45,825 bases of DNA from contig LKND01000011.1 in assembly GCA_001564275.1 (NCBI GenBank), positions 1 through 45,825 of the forward strand, in the 5' to 3' direction. Positions 9,283-16,830 of the stretch are shown one piece after another (positions within the stretch are counted from its first letter, which is position 1; each line of letters opens with the position of its first letter). Under the pieces are notes generated by a model. That model had not been told where the DNA came from. It did no database searches and was given only the letters and a program-made list of their open reading frames with translations. Both the position numbers and the translations under genes were made by a program. Source of the DNA: Natrialbaceae archaeon Tc-Br11_E2g14 (lineage in GTDB: Archaea > Halobacteriota > Halobacteria > Halobacteriales > Natrialbaceae).

Positions 9283-9759
9283 TTACCCAGTGATGTCGGC
9301 GGTTTCACCGTTGGTCAATCGCTCGAGTCGCGCCGGATCGATCGCGAAGACCGCCCTGGGTGTCCCGGCGGCAGCCCACACGGTCTCGTACTCGAGGAGG
9401 TCCTCGTCGATCACTGTCGGGACGGGTCTGTCGTGACAGAACGGCGGCACGCCACCGATCGCCCATCCCAGGGTGTCCTTGATCCGATCTGGATCGGCCA
9501 TCGACACGGTGTCGGGATCGGCGTCGAACCACTCGCCAAGGGCGGTTTCGTCGACCGAATTCGCGCCACTGGTGACCACCAACACGAGCTCGCCGTCGAC
9601 GTCGAACGCGAGTGAACTCGCGATCTGCCCTACTGCACAGCCGATTGCGGCCGCCGCGTCGGCGGCGGTCTTCGTCCCCCGGGGATACTCACTGACCTGC
9701 GGATCGAACCCGTACTCCTGGCGAGCGTGGGCCACGAACGTGGAGACACGTGGATGCAT
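9283..9759 (-). CDS. YbaK/ProX-type aminoacyl-tRNA deacylase domain protein
   Basis: A 158-residue single YbaK/EbsC-like domain. Family features visible are GTKTAADAAAAIGC (the usual T-A-x-x-A-A helix), GQIASSLAFDVDGELVLVV, and the C-terminal GWAIGGVPPF followed by the motif around DEDLLEYETVWAAAGTP. These proteins remove wrongly attached amino acids from tRNA in trans. The segment that normally reads Q-I/V-x-K-S-L reads QIASSL here, so the conserved lysine is Ser48. The start at 9759 is preceded by GAGGATGA at about 9 nt; an in-frame ATG at 9780 is an alternative. It is encoded opposite to mat. Confidence 0.85.
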   Translation of the reverse strand: MHPRVSTFVAHARQEYGFDPQVSEYPRGTKTAADAAAAIGCAVGQIASSLAFDVDGELVLVVTSGANSVDETALGEWFDADPDTVSMADPDRIKDTLGWAIGGVPPFCHDRPVPTVIDEDLLEYETVWAAAGTPRAVFAIDPARLERLTNGETADITG

Positions 9760-9852
9760 TGGTGAGTCATCCTCACGCATATGTTGAAAAGGTAGTGGTT
9801 GCGGTGCCCAGCACGTCGAGCCGGGCCAGATGGGAGTCACGTCGGTCGGCGA

Positions 9853-10266
9853 CTATTCGAGCGTGACCGCGACTTCGAGTGGTTCGATTCGTCGGTAGGC
9901 CGGCGTCGGTCCTCTGACAATGTTAAATGCCTCGAGCACGACGACCAGTCGCCCTGGCTCGATGGTCGCTCGCAATAGCGGCCCACGACTGGTGATGACG
10001 ACGTACGGTGGGGCCGCAACCGGTGTCGCGGGCAGGGAGTACCCCGCGAACTCGACGACGTCGGCCAGCACCGCCGGCAAGGTGGCGAGGACGCCCTGCT
10101 GCTCGAGGTGCCGACGCAGTGGGGGGACGACGGCCGATCTGTTGGCGGTTTCCTGACCATCCCAGTCGGCGGCGACCATTGCTGCGCAGCTGTCGACCGC
10201 CTGCAGGATGTCCCCGTGTTCCCCACGAAGTCGCCGGTCAACTCGGCCCGGGAGCGACACAGTCAT
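9853..10266 (-). CDS. Conserved hypothetical protein coupled to PfkB kinase
   Basis: A 137-residue soluble protein I cannot assign. The N-terminal half looks helical (HGDILQAVDSCAAMVAADWD, then RRHLEQQGVL). The C-terminal half looks beta-rich (PPYVVITSRGPLLRATIEPG, then RLVVVLEAF) and ends in a Glu-rich strand. It has no signal peptide or cysteines beyond one. Its ATG overlaps the stop of the upstream kinase gene by 4 bp (ATGA), so it is the second gene of a translationally coupled pair; this is the best clue to function. Confidence 0.75.
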   Translation of the reverse strand: MTVSLPGRVDRRLRGEHGDILQAVDSCAAMVAADWDGQETANRSAVVPPLRRHLEQQGVLATLPAVLADVVEFAGYSLPATPVAAPPYVVITSRGPLLRATIEPGRLVVVLEAFNIVRGPTPAYRRIEPLEVAVTLE

Positions 10267-11222
10267 GCAGTCTCTGAGCCGACGTCAGCGAGCGATTTCG
10301 CGACGGTGTCGCGGTCCGGAAGTGCCGACATCGCTCCAGGTCGGGTGGTCGCCCTCGACGCGACGACGGTCGCGAACCGAAGGAGTTCGGGCAGCGGATG
10401 GCCCTCGCGCGCGCCGGCAATCACCCCCGCAACGAACCCGTCACCGGCTCCCGTCGTGTCGACGACGTCGACGTCCAGTCCCGGTTCGGTGACCACGTTC
10501 GGGGATTCCCGATCGGCCACCGCCATCGCCCCATCTCCACCCATGGTCACGAACACCGACTCGAGTCCCGACTCGAGTGCGTTCCTGGCGACTACCTCCG
10601 GACCCTCACCAGAAAAGCCGATTTCCTGGAGTTCCTCGACGGTGGCCTTACAGACGTCGACGTGCTCGAGGGCGCGCCGGCAGCTGTCGGCGAAGTCGTG
10701 GTCGGTCCACAGCTCCGGTCTGGCGTTGGGATCGAACGAGACGGTGCAGTCGGCCTGGCTGGCGCGCTCGAGCAGGTCGAACGTCGCGTCCCGGGCGGGG
10801 CCCTGCGAGAGCGTGACGCCACCGACGTGGACCCACTCGAGGGAGTCCAGGGTGTCGTCGTCGACCCGGCCCGTCTCGAGACGCGTGTCGGCCGTCCCAT
10901 CCCGGTAGAACGAGAACGCCCGGTCACCGTCGTCGTCGTGGGTGACAAATGCCAGCGTGGTCTGGGCGTCGCCATCGGTCTCGATGAAGGTCTCGGGGAT
11001 CCCTTCGTCGGTCAGCGTCCGCTCGAGGTAGGCCCCGAAGCCATCCTCGCCAACGCGAGTCCAAAACAGCGGCGGGTGCTCGAGGCGGGCGAGCCCGACG
11101 GCCACGTTGGCCGGGGCACCGCCCGGGCGACGCTCGAACGATTCGACTGCATCGAGGGCTCCCGGCCGATCCGGGAGAAAGTCGACCAGGGTCTCCCCCG
11201 CGACGAGAATTGGAGCGTGCAT
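10263..11222 (-). CDS. PfkB-family carbohydrate kinase
   Basis: A 319-residue ribokinase/fructokinase-type enzyme. It starts HAPILVAGETLVDFLPD and has the substrate-side glycine motif RRPGGAPANVAVGLARL. Further on are SFDPNARPELW and the C-terminal ATP/anion-hole signature DTTGAGDGFVAGV, where Asp after GAG is the catalytic base. It phosphorylates a sugar or sugar acid. Fructose and 2-keto-3-deoxygluconate are both plausible in haloarchaea, and I cannot choose. The ATG at 11222 is well supported: a TATA-like GATTTTACC is centred about 27 bp upstream, and the long upstream frame extension is non-coding in character. It is divergent from dpsA across 195 bp. Confidence 0.92.
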   Translation of the reverse strand: MHAPILVAGETLVDFLPDRPGALDAVESFERRPGGAPANVAVGLARLEHPPLFWTRVGEDGFGAYLERTLTDEGIPETFIETDGDAQTTLAFVTHDDDGDRAFSFYRDGTADTRLETGRVDDDTLDSLEWVHVGGVTLSQGPARDATFDLLERASQADCTVSFDPNARPELWTDHDFADSCRRALEHVDVCKATVEELQEIGFSGEGPEVVARNALESGLESVFVTMGGDGAMAVADRESPNVVTEPGLDVDVVDTTGAGDGFVAGVIAGAREGHPLPELLRFATVVASRATTRPGAMSALPDRDTVAKSLADVGSETA

Positions 11223-11333
11223 GCGCTTTGCTCTGATCCGCGTCGGTAAAATCACGCTGGTTCGACGGGGCTGTGAGCTGAATTGATCCCCTGTGAGGAT
11301 AGTTGGTGGCCGGTTGATAAAAATATATGGCTC

Positions 11334-11351
11334 AAAAGAAATCTTTCTTTT
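11334..11351. promoter_or_regulatory. Perfect A/T palindrome in the pfkB-dpsA gap
   Basis: AAAAGAAA-TC-TTTCTTTT is an 18-bp perfect inverted repeat within a markedly AT-rich stretch (about 11316-11353), some 65 bp upstream of dpsA and 110 bp upstream of pfkB. Candidate operator; the binding protein is unknown. Confidence 0.5.
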
Positions 11352-11384
11352 TGATCCGCAACCCAATCTTCGCAATGGGAAGGG

Positions 11385-11418
11385 TTTAAGACGAATGCGG
11401 TAGTAGCATAGTATGCTA
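11385..11418 (+). promoter_or_regulatory. dpsA promoter with palindrome at the start site
   Basis: A TATA-like TTTAAG (11385-11390) predicts transcription start near 11413. The perfect palindrome TAGCATA-G-TATGCTA occupies 11404-11418, so it covers the predicted start and the A of the ATG. A repressor bound here would block initiation. Iron-dependent regulators of the DtxR type control dps genes in haloarchaea; whether this is such a site is inference. Confidence 0.5.
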
Positions 11419-11963
11419 TGAGCACGCAAAAAACCGTCCGTCAACAGGCCGATACTGTCGAGGAAAACGGCTTGCGCCTCGAGACCGAGAAGGCCGAACA
11501 GATCGTCGATGCCCTCAACACCGAGCTCGCCAACTCGTACGTCCTCTACCACCAGCTCAAAAAGCACCACTGGGTGGTCGAGGGTGCGGAGTTCCGTGAC
11601 CTCCACATCTTCTTCCAGGAAGCCTACGAGAACGCTGAGGGCGGAGCCGACATGATCGCAGAGCGCGCCCAGGCACTCGGCGGCGTTCCGGTCTCCGGAC
11701 CGACGAACCTCGAGGAGCGCGCGACCGTCGAGTTCGAGGGCGAAGACGTCTACGACATTCGGACGATGATGGAGAACGACATCGAGATCTACGGGGAGAT
11801 CATCGAGTCGATGCGCGACAGCATCGAGCTCGCGACGAACCTCGGCGACCCGGCGACGGCCCAGATCCTCAGTGAGATTCTGGTCGACGTCGAGGACGAC
11901 GCCCACCACTTCGAACACTACCTCGAGGACGAGACGCTCGTGCTCGCGGACGCGACACACTGA
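11418..11963 (+). CDS. dpsA: DpsA ferritin-like DNA-protection protein
   Basis: A 181-residue Dps protein that stores iron and protects DNA from oxidative damage, forming a hollow dodecamer in the cytoplasm. The four-helix bundle is clear. The inter-subunit ferroxidase ligands appear in KKHHWVVEG and in DLHIFFQEAYENAEGGADMI (His, Asp, Glu spacing). The C-terminal helix EILVDVEDDAHHFEHYLED carries further acidic and His residues. Length and sequence match haloarchaeal DpsA. The start is fixed by the TATA spacing. A T5 run about 90 bp after the stop may be its terminator. Confidence 0.95.
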   Translation: MSTQKTVRQQADTVEENGLRLETEKAEQIVDALNTELANSYVLYHQLKKHHWVVEGAEFRDLHIFFQEAYENAEGGADMIAERAQALGGVPVSGPTNLEERATVEFEGEDVYDIRTMMENDIEIYGEIIESMRDSIELATNLGDPATAQILSEILVDVEDDAHHFEHYLEDETLVLADATH

Positions 11964-12054
11964 CGACCGGACGACGAGACGGAACCGGCCGTGGCATCGA
12001 TTCGCGGACAGCCGGCAGGGGCCGAGGCCTCCAGTACGCCAGCATTCGACACAC

Positions 12055-12059
12055 TTTTT
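12055..12059 (+). terminator. T-run downstream of dpsA
   Basis: CAC-TTTTT-CGTG: a T5 tract flanked by short complementary CAC/GTG about 90 bp after the dpsA stop. A plausible but weak archaeal terminator. Confidence 0.3.
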
Positions 12060-12198
12060 CGTGGTTTCACAGGTGATGTGACGAACGCTGTACTGGCTTC
12101 CAGGGAACGGTTTGAAGTTCTCGTGCCCAGAGCCAGTCACCGGCCAATCGTCCGGTCAAACCCACGCCACTAAGACTCGTGAGGACGTACAGCGTGGT

Positions 12199-13137
12199 AT
12201 GAATCTGAAAACCCTCCTTGGTGGCACCACTGCGGCGATAGCCGGTGTCGTCCTGGGGAACCGGTATCTGGCCGCCCGAGCCGAGCCACTCGAGAACCCG
12301 CTTCTCGGCGAGGAACGCACCTATCGCTGGCGCGGGATGGACGTCACCTACACCGTTGCGGGCGACGAAGACGCCCCGGATCTGGTCCTCTGTCACGGCA
12401 TCCACGCCGGTGCGAGCAGTCACGAGTTCGAACCGATTGTCGAGTCGCTGGCCGAGCGGTATCGCGTGATCGCCGTCGATCTCCCCGGATTCGGTCGCTC
12501 CGATCGGCCGCCCCTCGTTTACTCCGATGGACTCTACGTCGAGTTCCTCCGGGAGTTCCTCCGAGACGAAACCGACACCCCAATCGTCGTCGCCTCATCG
12601 CTGACCGGGGCCTTCGCCGTGCAGGCTGCCAGCGACGACGGGCCAGCCCTCGAGCGACTCGTGTTGATCTGTCCGCTCGCGAGTACCGGTGATGAACGGC
12701 CGTGGGTTCGGACCCTCCTCCGGGCCCCCGTGGTGGGGACAGGGCTCTTCAACGTGCTCGCGAGCAGGCCCGCGATCAGGTACTTTTACGACCGTGACGG
12801 GTACTACGACGACAACCGCATCGACGAGGCGGAACTCGAGTACGCCTGGCAGTCAGCCCACCAGCCCGGTGGGAAGTACGCGCCGGCGTCGTTCGCCGCG
12901 GGGACACTCGATGCGGATATCGACCTCGCGACCGAACTCGCCGCCCTCGAGGTGCCGACGACCCTGGTCTGGGGCCGGGATGCCGACCTCGTGTCCCTTC
13001 GAGACGGGCGGGATCTTGCCGATGCCGCGGATCTGGAACTGGTCGTCATCGACTATGCGACCCAACTCCCCCACGCCGAACATCCGGAGAAATTCATCGA
13101 GTACCTCGAGGCCGCACTCCCTCGGACCGACGGCTGA
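12199..13137 (+). CDS. Alpha/beta hydrolase, membrane-anchored N-terminus
   Basis: A 312-residue alpha/beta-hydrolase-fold enzyme. Residues 5-20 (TLLGGTTAAIAGVVLGNRYL) are hydrophobic and may anchor it to the membrane. The oxyanion region is LCHGIHAG, the strand-turn DLPGFGRSDRP is typical, and the nucleophile elbow reads VVASSLTGAFAVQ (Ser in place of the usual first Gly of GxSxG). Later come VPTTLVWGRDADLV with the acid and LPHAEHPEKF with the catalytic His. The substrate is unknown. The ATG at 12199 begins the conserved region; the frame is open to 12112 but without homology-like sequence. A T6 run follows the stop. Confidence 0.85.
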   Translation: MNLKTLLGGTTAAIAGVVLGNRYLAARAEPLENPLLGEERTYRWRGMDVTYTVAGDEDAPDLVLCHGIHAGASSHEFEPIVESLAERYRVIAVDLPGFGRSDRPPLVYSDGLYVEFLREFLRDETDTPIVVASSLTGAFAVQAASDDGPALERLVLICPLASTGDERPWVRTLLRAPVVGTGLFNVLASRPAIRYFYDRDGYYDDNRIDEAELEYAWQSAHQPGGKYAPASFAAGTLDADIDLATELAALEVPTTLVWGRDADLVSLRDGRDLADAADLELVVIDYATQLPHAEHPEKFIEYLEAALPRTDG

Positions 13138-13155
13138 TACGGGTTCGTGACGTCG

Positions 13156-13161
13156 TTTTTT
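13156..13161 (+). terminator. T6 tract after the hydrolase gene
   Basis: CGTCG-TTTTTT-GGGG lies 19 bp after the hydrolase stop; oligo-T tracts are the main archaeal termination signal. Confidence 0.4.
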
Positions 13162-13271
13162 GGGGTGAAGATCAGCCACGTATCGGCAGCTGGGGCTCCT
13201 CGCTCGACAGTCCGTGCCCTGACCAATCGGTTGTGAAGAAACTACTAGTGGGCCCTCGACGATGACCCCAC

Positions 13272-13751
13272 ATGGGTCCGATCAACGTCGATGACCTCGA
13301 GTGGGATACGCTCGAGGCGGGCAACATGAACGTCCGGCGCAAACAGCTGGGTGAGCACACGAACGGCGAGCAATTGGGGTGCAGTCTCTACGAGTTGCCA
13401 CCGGGCGAAGCGGCCTGGCCGTATCACTACCACGCCTCAAACGAGGAAGCGATCTACGTCCTTGCGGGGCGGGGAACCCTCCGACTGGCAGGGGAGATGC
13501 ATTCGCTCAGTGACGGCGACTACGTGGCGCTGCCAGCGGACGAGCGGGGTGGCCACAAGGTAATAAACGACGCTGAGGTGACGCTCCGGTACCTCGTTCT
13601 GTCGACGATGTCCGAACCGGACGTGACGGTGTATCCCGATTCCAACAAGCTCGGCGTCTACGTGGGCTCGCCACCCGGTGGCCGTGGCGACCGGGACCTC
13701 CAGGGGTACTATCGCATCGATGACGACGTCGATTACTGGGACGACGACTAG
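13272..13751 (+). CDS. Cupin-domain protein
   Basis: A 159-residue single-cupin protein. Motif 1 is seen as WPYHYHASNEEAIYVLAGRG (two His and Glu metal ligands). Motif 2 is DGDYVALPADERGGHKVIN (last His ligand and Asn). The C-terminal 40 residues, including YPDSNKLGVYVG and an acidic tail, resemble the many stand-alone cupins found in haloarchaea and proteobacteria. It should bind a metal and a small sugar-like or carboxylate ligand; whether it is an isomerase, dioxygenase or sensor cannot be told. Confidence 0.87.
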   Translation: MGPINVDDLEWDTLEAGNMNVRRKQLGEHTNGEQLGCSLYELPPGEAAWPYHYHASNEEAIYVLAGRGTLRLAGEMHSLSDGDYVALPADERGGHKVINDAEVTLRYLVLSTMSEPDVTVYPDSNKLGVYVGSPPGGRGDRDLQGYYRIDDDVDYWDDD

Positions 13752-14146
13752 GTATCTCGCGTCTCGAGCATGATTGGATGACTCGAGGAGTTGGTCGGGC
13801 TCACGTTCGTCGCGGTCATCCGTTCGCGAACCTGACCGGGATAGGCTCTCACTCGGCGCGGGCTCCTGACTCGTGCCCGTCAGTTTGGTGTGCACCCTGT
13901 AGGCCGCCACGATGGCAACCGCCAGGGCTACCATCGTGGCGAGGAGGCCGATGAGCAAGGCGGGGAACGAAAACACCATCCCACGAGCTGGATGACGATG
14001 CAGAGTATCAGGCCCCCAAGGACGATCCACCCGCCGCGCCGAAGCCACTTGTCCGTGCCTGTGGGTACGGCGGCTCCCCAGAAGAATCTTCTTCCGACGA
14101 CGCGCGAACGCGAGGGATTCTTGAGTAGCAGGCCGAATGTGGAGGT
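13752..14146. other. Gap with a possible degraded small membrane gene
   Basis: There is no firm gene here. On the minus strand a frame starting at 13980 begins MVFSFPALLIGLLATMVA and has one good membrane helix followed by a charged tail. It has no stop until 13437, so it would run antisense through the cupin gene. Just upstream, in a different minus frame (about 14010-14070), a second hydrophobic stretch GGWIVLGGLILCIVIQLVGW occurs. The two may be remnants of small membrane proteins broken by frameshifts, or one short protein whose true end I cannot place. Confidence 0.3.
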
Positions 14147-14362
14147 ATGGAATCCCGACGACGACGGATCGTCGCCACACTCTGGATCGGCGTCGCTGCG
14201 ATCATGGGACTCACCCTCGAACTGGGCGTCCCGACGACCCTCGAGGGAGGCCTGCGGCTGTTCGTCGTCGTGATGGCGCTATTTCTCGCGGTGATGTACC
14301 TCATCGACCCGTGGGGCATCATCGACCGGACACATTCGATGGAGGGCACTGAACAGTCCTGA
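14147..14362 (+). CDS. Small two-helix membrane protein (71 aa)
   Basis: Short protein MESRRRRIVATLWIG..., with a positively charged N-terminus followed by two hydrophobic segments (about residues 9-25 and 35-54) separated by GVPTTLEGG. The C-terminal tail is polar. The positive-inside rule places the N-terminus in the cytoplasm. I know no family. GGAGGT immediately precedes the ATG, too close to serve this start, so the transcript is probably leaderless or starts differently. It is isolated between the cupin gene and the pseudogene cluster. Confidence 0.6.
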   Translation: MESRRRRIVATLWIGVAAIMGLTLELGVPTTLEGGLRLFVVVMALFLAVMYLIDPWGIIDRTHSMEGTEQS

Positions 14363-14534
14363 CGCCAACCGGAGTCAGGAGAGACACGGCCCCAGTCTCA
14401 CAGGATTATCGTCGGGCTGCATCGTCGTCCACCGACGAACCGAGAGACGGTTCGACAGACCGGGGTCGAACGCTCCGGCTGGCGACGATACTCCCTATCA
14501 GTCACGACCGCCACCGTCCTCGAGCGCCAGGTGT

Positions 14535-15147
14535 CTTCCTGGCTGCTCTCCCGTGTGAGTCTCATAAACCTCTCGTGGGCGTCCACCACGGACTCCCGCT
14601 TGTCATCCCCGATGACGCGCTCGTAGGAACCATCGGACTACATGGACCCATCGGTTCTCAGTATCCACAAGCAGTGACTCGATGACGGCGTCGAGGCAGT
14701 TCCGCAATGACGACTCCTCGATGGGAGTGATGGCTTCCACCCGGTTGTCGGGGTTTCGAGTCATCCAGTCAGCGGACCCGATCTATAGGAGCCAGTGAAA
14801 CGATTGACACGCCTATCGCGACGCATTCAGGCGATAGGGTGTGCAATGACGTTCACTGGCTACTATAGTAACGGCCGGTGGCGTCGTCGTGGAAGTAATA
14901 GATTCGTGAATGTTCGAGAAATCGACCCACGATGCTGTAGACGGTGATCCGGGCACGTATCCCCTCGATACCGGGCCGGAGCCGGCAAATGTCTCGCACG
15001 ATGAGCGTAATCTCGACGCCGGCCATCGACGCCCGGTAACGTTCGCGAACAATGGCCGGATCCTCGAGTCGGTTCATCTTGGCGACGATGGCAGCGGGTT
15101 CACCCGCTCGCGCACGTTCGGCCTCCGCGCGAATGCGTTTGCGACGT
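14535..15147 (-). pseudogene. ppk1 (polyphosphate kinase) C-terminal remnant, split by a MITE
   Basis: The minus strand encodes, in broken pieces, the C-terminal domain of polyphosphate kinase PPK1. The first piece runs [20 protein letters not shown], then [20 protein letters not shown] and [16 protein letters not shown], ending RYY at about 14865. After an 82-bp insert the same frame resumes IGSADWMTRNPDNRVEAITP, then ESLLVDTENRWVH. A one-base insertion plus a stop follow (GTC-C-ATG-TAG), and the protein continues in the next frame SDGSYERVIGDD...VDAHERFMRLTRES. These are highly characteristic PPK1 blocks (LEHSRIYYF and IGSADWM). Roughly two thirds of the gene is absent, and the remnant abuts a truncated phosphoesterase. 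It cannot give active enzyme. Confidence 0.85.
14783..14864. mobile_element. Palindromic MITE, copy A (82 bp)
   Basis: An imperfect near-complete palindrome. The left arm reads CTATAGGAGCCAGTGAAACG and continues ATTGACACGCCTATCGC. The complement of the right arm (which runs to the flank at 14868) reads CTATAGTAGCCAGTGAACGT and continues CATTGCACACCCTATCGCC. It has no coding capacity. It lies inside the ppk1 remnant, and removing exactly 14783-14864 rejoins RYY with IGSADWM in frame, proving insertion. The same two arms occur at 25736-25845 and 42328-42448. Confidence 0.85.
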
Positions 15148-15580
15148 CATCGCGGCCGTGTGACCGGAGGGGCTTTCGCGGATCAACGACACCGTGGACG
15201 ACGAGCCCGCCCTCCCATCCGAGTCCGACCGGAAGCAAGGCCATGAACCGACACTCCGTCTCGGCGAAATCGGGTAGGGAGGCCGCCCCGTCGAGCAGTT
15301 TCTGTTCGTTATCTCCCCGAACCGAGAGCATGTTCGGCGCGTTCCGGACCAGTTCGAGGACACCGCTGGTTTCAGGCCCCTTCCGGACGAGGTCCCCAAC
15401 GAAGACGACGAGATCGCGATCGGTTACCGATAACTGCGCGAGTAGGCGCTCGAGTGCATCCAGATACCCATAGACGTCTCCAACGACGGAGGTCGTGTTC
15501 CAGTTCGTGCGATCGATGTGCCGATACGCGCCCCCGAATGCGGCCTCGAGGTCCTCTCGTGTGGACGGATCTGCACTCAC
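15145..15580 (-). pseudogene. Truncated calcineurin-like metallophosphoesterase
   Basis: The N-terminal two thirds of a serine/threonine-phosphatase-like metallophosphoesterase. Blocks seen are SVVGDVYGYLDALERLLAQL, VVFVGDLVRKGPETSGVL, NMLSVRGDNEQKLLDG and GGLVVHGVVDPRKPL. The family then continues about 60-70 residues to a final GH motif, which is missing; instead the DNA passes into ppk1 sequence in another frame. Metal motifs are also altered: GDVYG where GDxHG is expected and GDNE where GNHE is usual. It is therefore almost certainly non-functional. The open frame formally continues to 15074 through the ppk1 sequence. A TATA-like TTTATCC lies about 33 bp before the ATG. Confidence 0.75.
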
Positions 15581-15904
15581 GGGTTACCTGGGATTTCAAC
15601 GAATCCCGGATAAAGCGTTCCTATGAGGTCGATGGGCTGGTATATATCGATCCGTAGCCTCGAGGTGAGGGAGTCTTCGGGAGGGGGGTGGGTCGACTCC
15701 CGAGTGAACTCCGTTGAATGCCACCGATGTCGTCCACTGGCCTGAACTCGGAACACCACCAGCGTCCGGACCCACAGATTGGTCACGGGTGGACTGGCAG
15801 GCAATGCTGGACGAGATGGCAGACACCCGCCGATTGGTAACCTCTCGCTCAGTCCCACGCACTTCTCCGAGATCATCACCGTCTCAGCTACCGCCCGTCC
15901 GCTC
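15581..15904. other. Intergenic region, no gene seen
   Basis: 324 bp between the phosphoesterase relic and the DUF7260-like gene. It holds the AT-rich box GGTATATATCGA (about 15640-15651), readable as a TATA element on both strands. Short open frames here lack coding character. Confidence 0.4.
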
Positions 15905-16696
15905 TCAGCCACACCGGGTAATCGCTCGCTGGAGGCGGCGTCGAACGGACTCGATCCGGTCACAGCAGGCACCGATCGACCAGAGCACCGGATAGTCGAC
16001 CTGGAGGGACTGATACAGATACGTCGGGGTATCAACCCCGTTCCCACCGGAGGTCATCGACTGGCGATGTGTCCCAAGGATCTCCTGTCTCTTGTCCGTC
16101 AGTTCGTCACACCGTCGTTCGAGGACGTCCAGTCTGGCGAGTTGTCCCTCGAGGGCCCCGAATCCCAACCGCTCGAGGGCCGTGGGATCGATCCCGTCGA
16201 GTTCGTCGGCAGTGGCCTCGAGCGTCTCGCGTGCGTCGTCGAGGGTGGCCGCTTCCCTGTCGAGTGTCTCCAGAAGTGCCGTTCGAATCTCGACGGCCCG
16301 ATCGATGGAACTCAGCAACGTTCGTTTGCAGGCCTGATCGAACCCCACGGTGCCGGTGAGCGTCGCCGCCAGTTCCACGTTGAATTCCCCAGCGATCGAT
16401 TCGGCGTAGCTCTCCTCGTACTCGTCACCGTAATGTGGTGTCGACATGACCGTCTCTTCGAAGGCCTCACGAACGGCGGTGAGACCAGTCGTCGATGGCG
16501 AGTGGACCGTGACCTGTGCCTCGGCGGACGGGGTGATCCGACGCCGAGGGCGTTCGGGCGGAATCGACCGCACCCGCCGCGAAAACGAGTCGAAGGCCTC
16601 GCGTTCATCGACTGTCTTTCGGCGTTCGACGCGCAGGGCACGACTCGCCCGTTCGAGGACCGCCCGCAGATCGTCGGTAGTGGTCGACGATGACAT
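15905..16696 (-). CDS. DUF7260-like haloarchaeal helical protein
   Basis: A 263-residue acidic cytoplasmic protein. The N-terminal block LERASRALRVERRKTVDERE, then AFDSFSRRVRSI, is typical of the haloarchaeal family I know as DUF7260. A central Ser/Thr-rich region follows, then a long predicted coiled coil (about 150-205: LLETLDREAATLDDARETLE, EGQLARLDVLERRCDELTDK). The C-terminus has TYLYQSLQVDYPVLWSIGAC with paired Cys. Function is unknown. A TATA-like CATATAAG is centred about 41 bp upstream of the ATG. It lies downstream of, and in the same direction as, the spoVR operon but probably has its own promoter. Confidence 0.75.
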   Translation of the reverse strand: MSSSTTTDDLRAVLERASRALRVERRKTVDEREAFDSFSRRVRSIPPERPRRRITPSAEAQVTVHSPSTTGLTAVREAFEETVMSTPHYGDEYEESYAESIAGEFNVELAATLTGTVGFDQACKRTLLSSIDRAVEIRTALLETLDREAATLDDARETLEATADELDGIDPTALERLGFGALEGQLARLDVLERRCDELTDKRQEILGTHRQSMTSGGNGVDTPTYLYQSLQVDYPVLWSIGACCDRIESVRRRLQRAITRCG

Positions 16697-16830
16697 GGCT
16701 CACCCTCACCTCTCGCGAACGGCGATATGAACCCTTATATGAGAGGTATTGTCGGATATTGATCACCCGATAGCGCAGGCGTGGCCTCGCCCACCGTTGG
16801 CCTGTCCGGCACGAGCGGACCCGAACGTGA

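Noticed and set aside
11223-12140. N-terminal extension of the PfkB frame through dpsA
   Set aside because: It runs antisense to dpsA and through an AT-rich promoter region; the internal ATG at 11222 has a proper TATA box.
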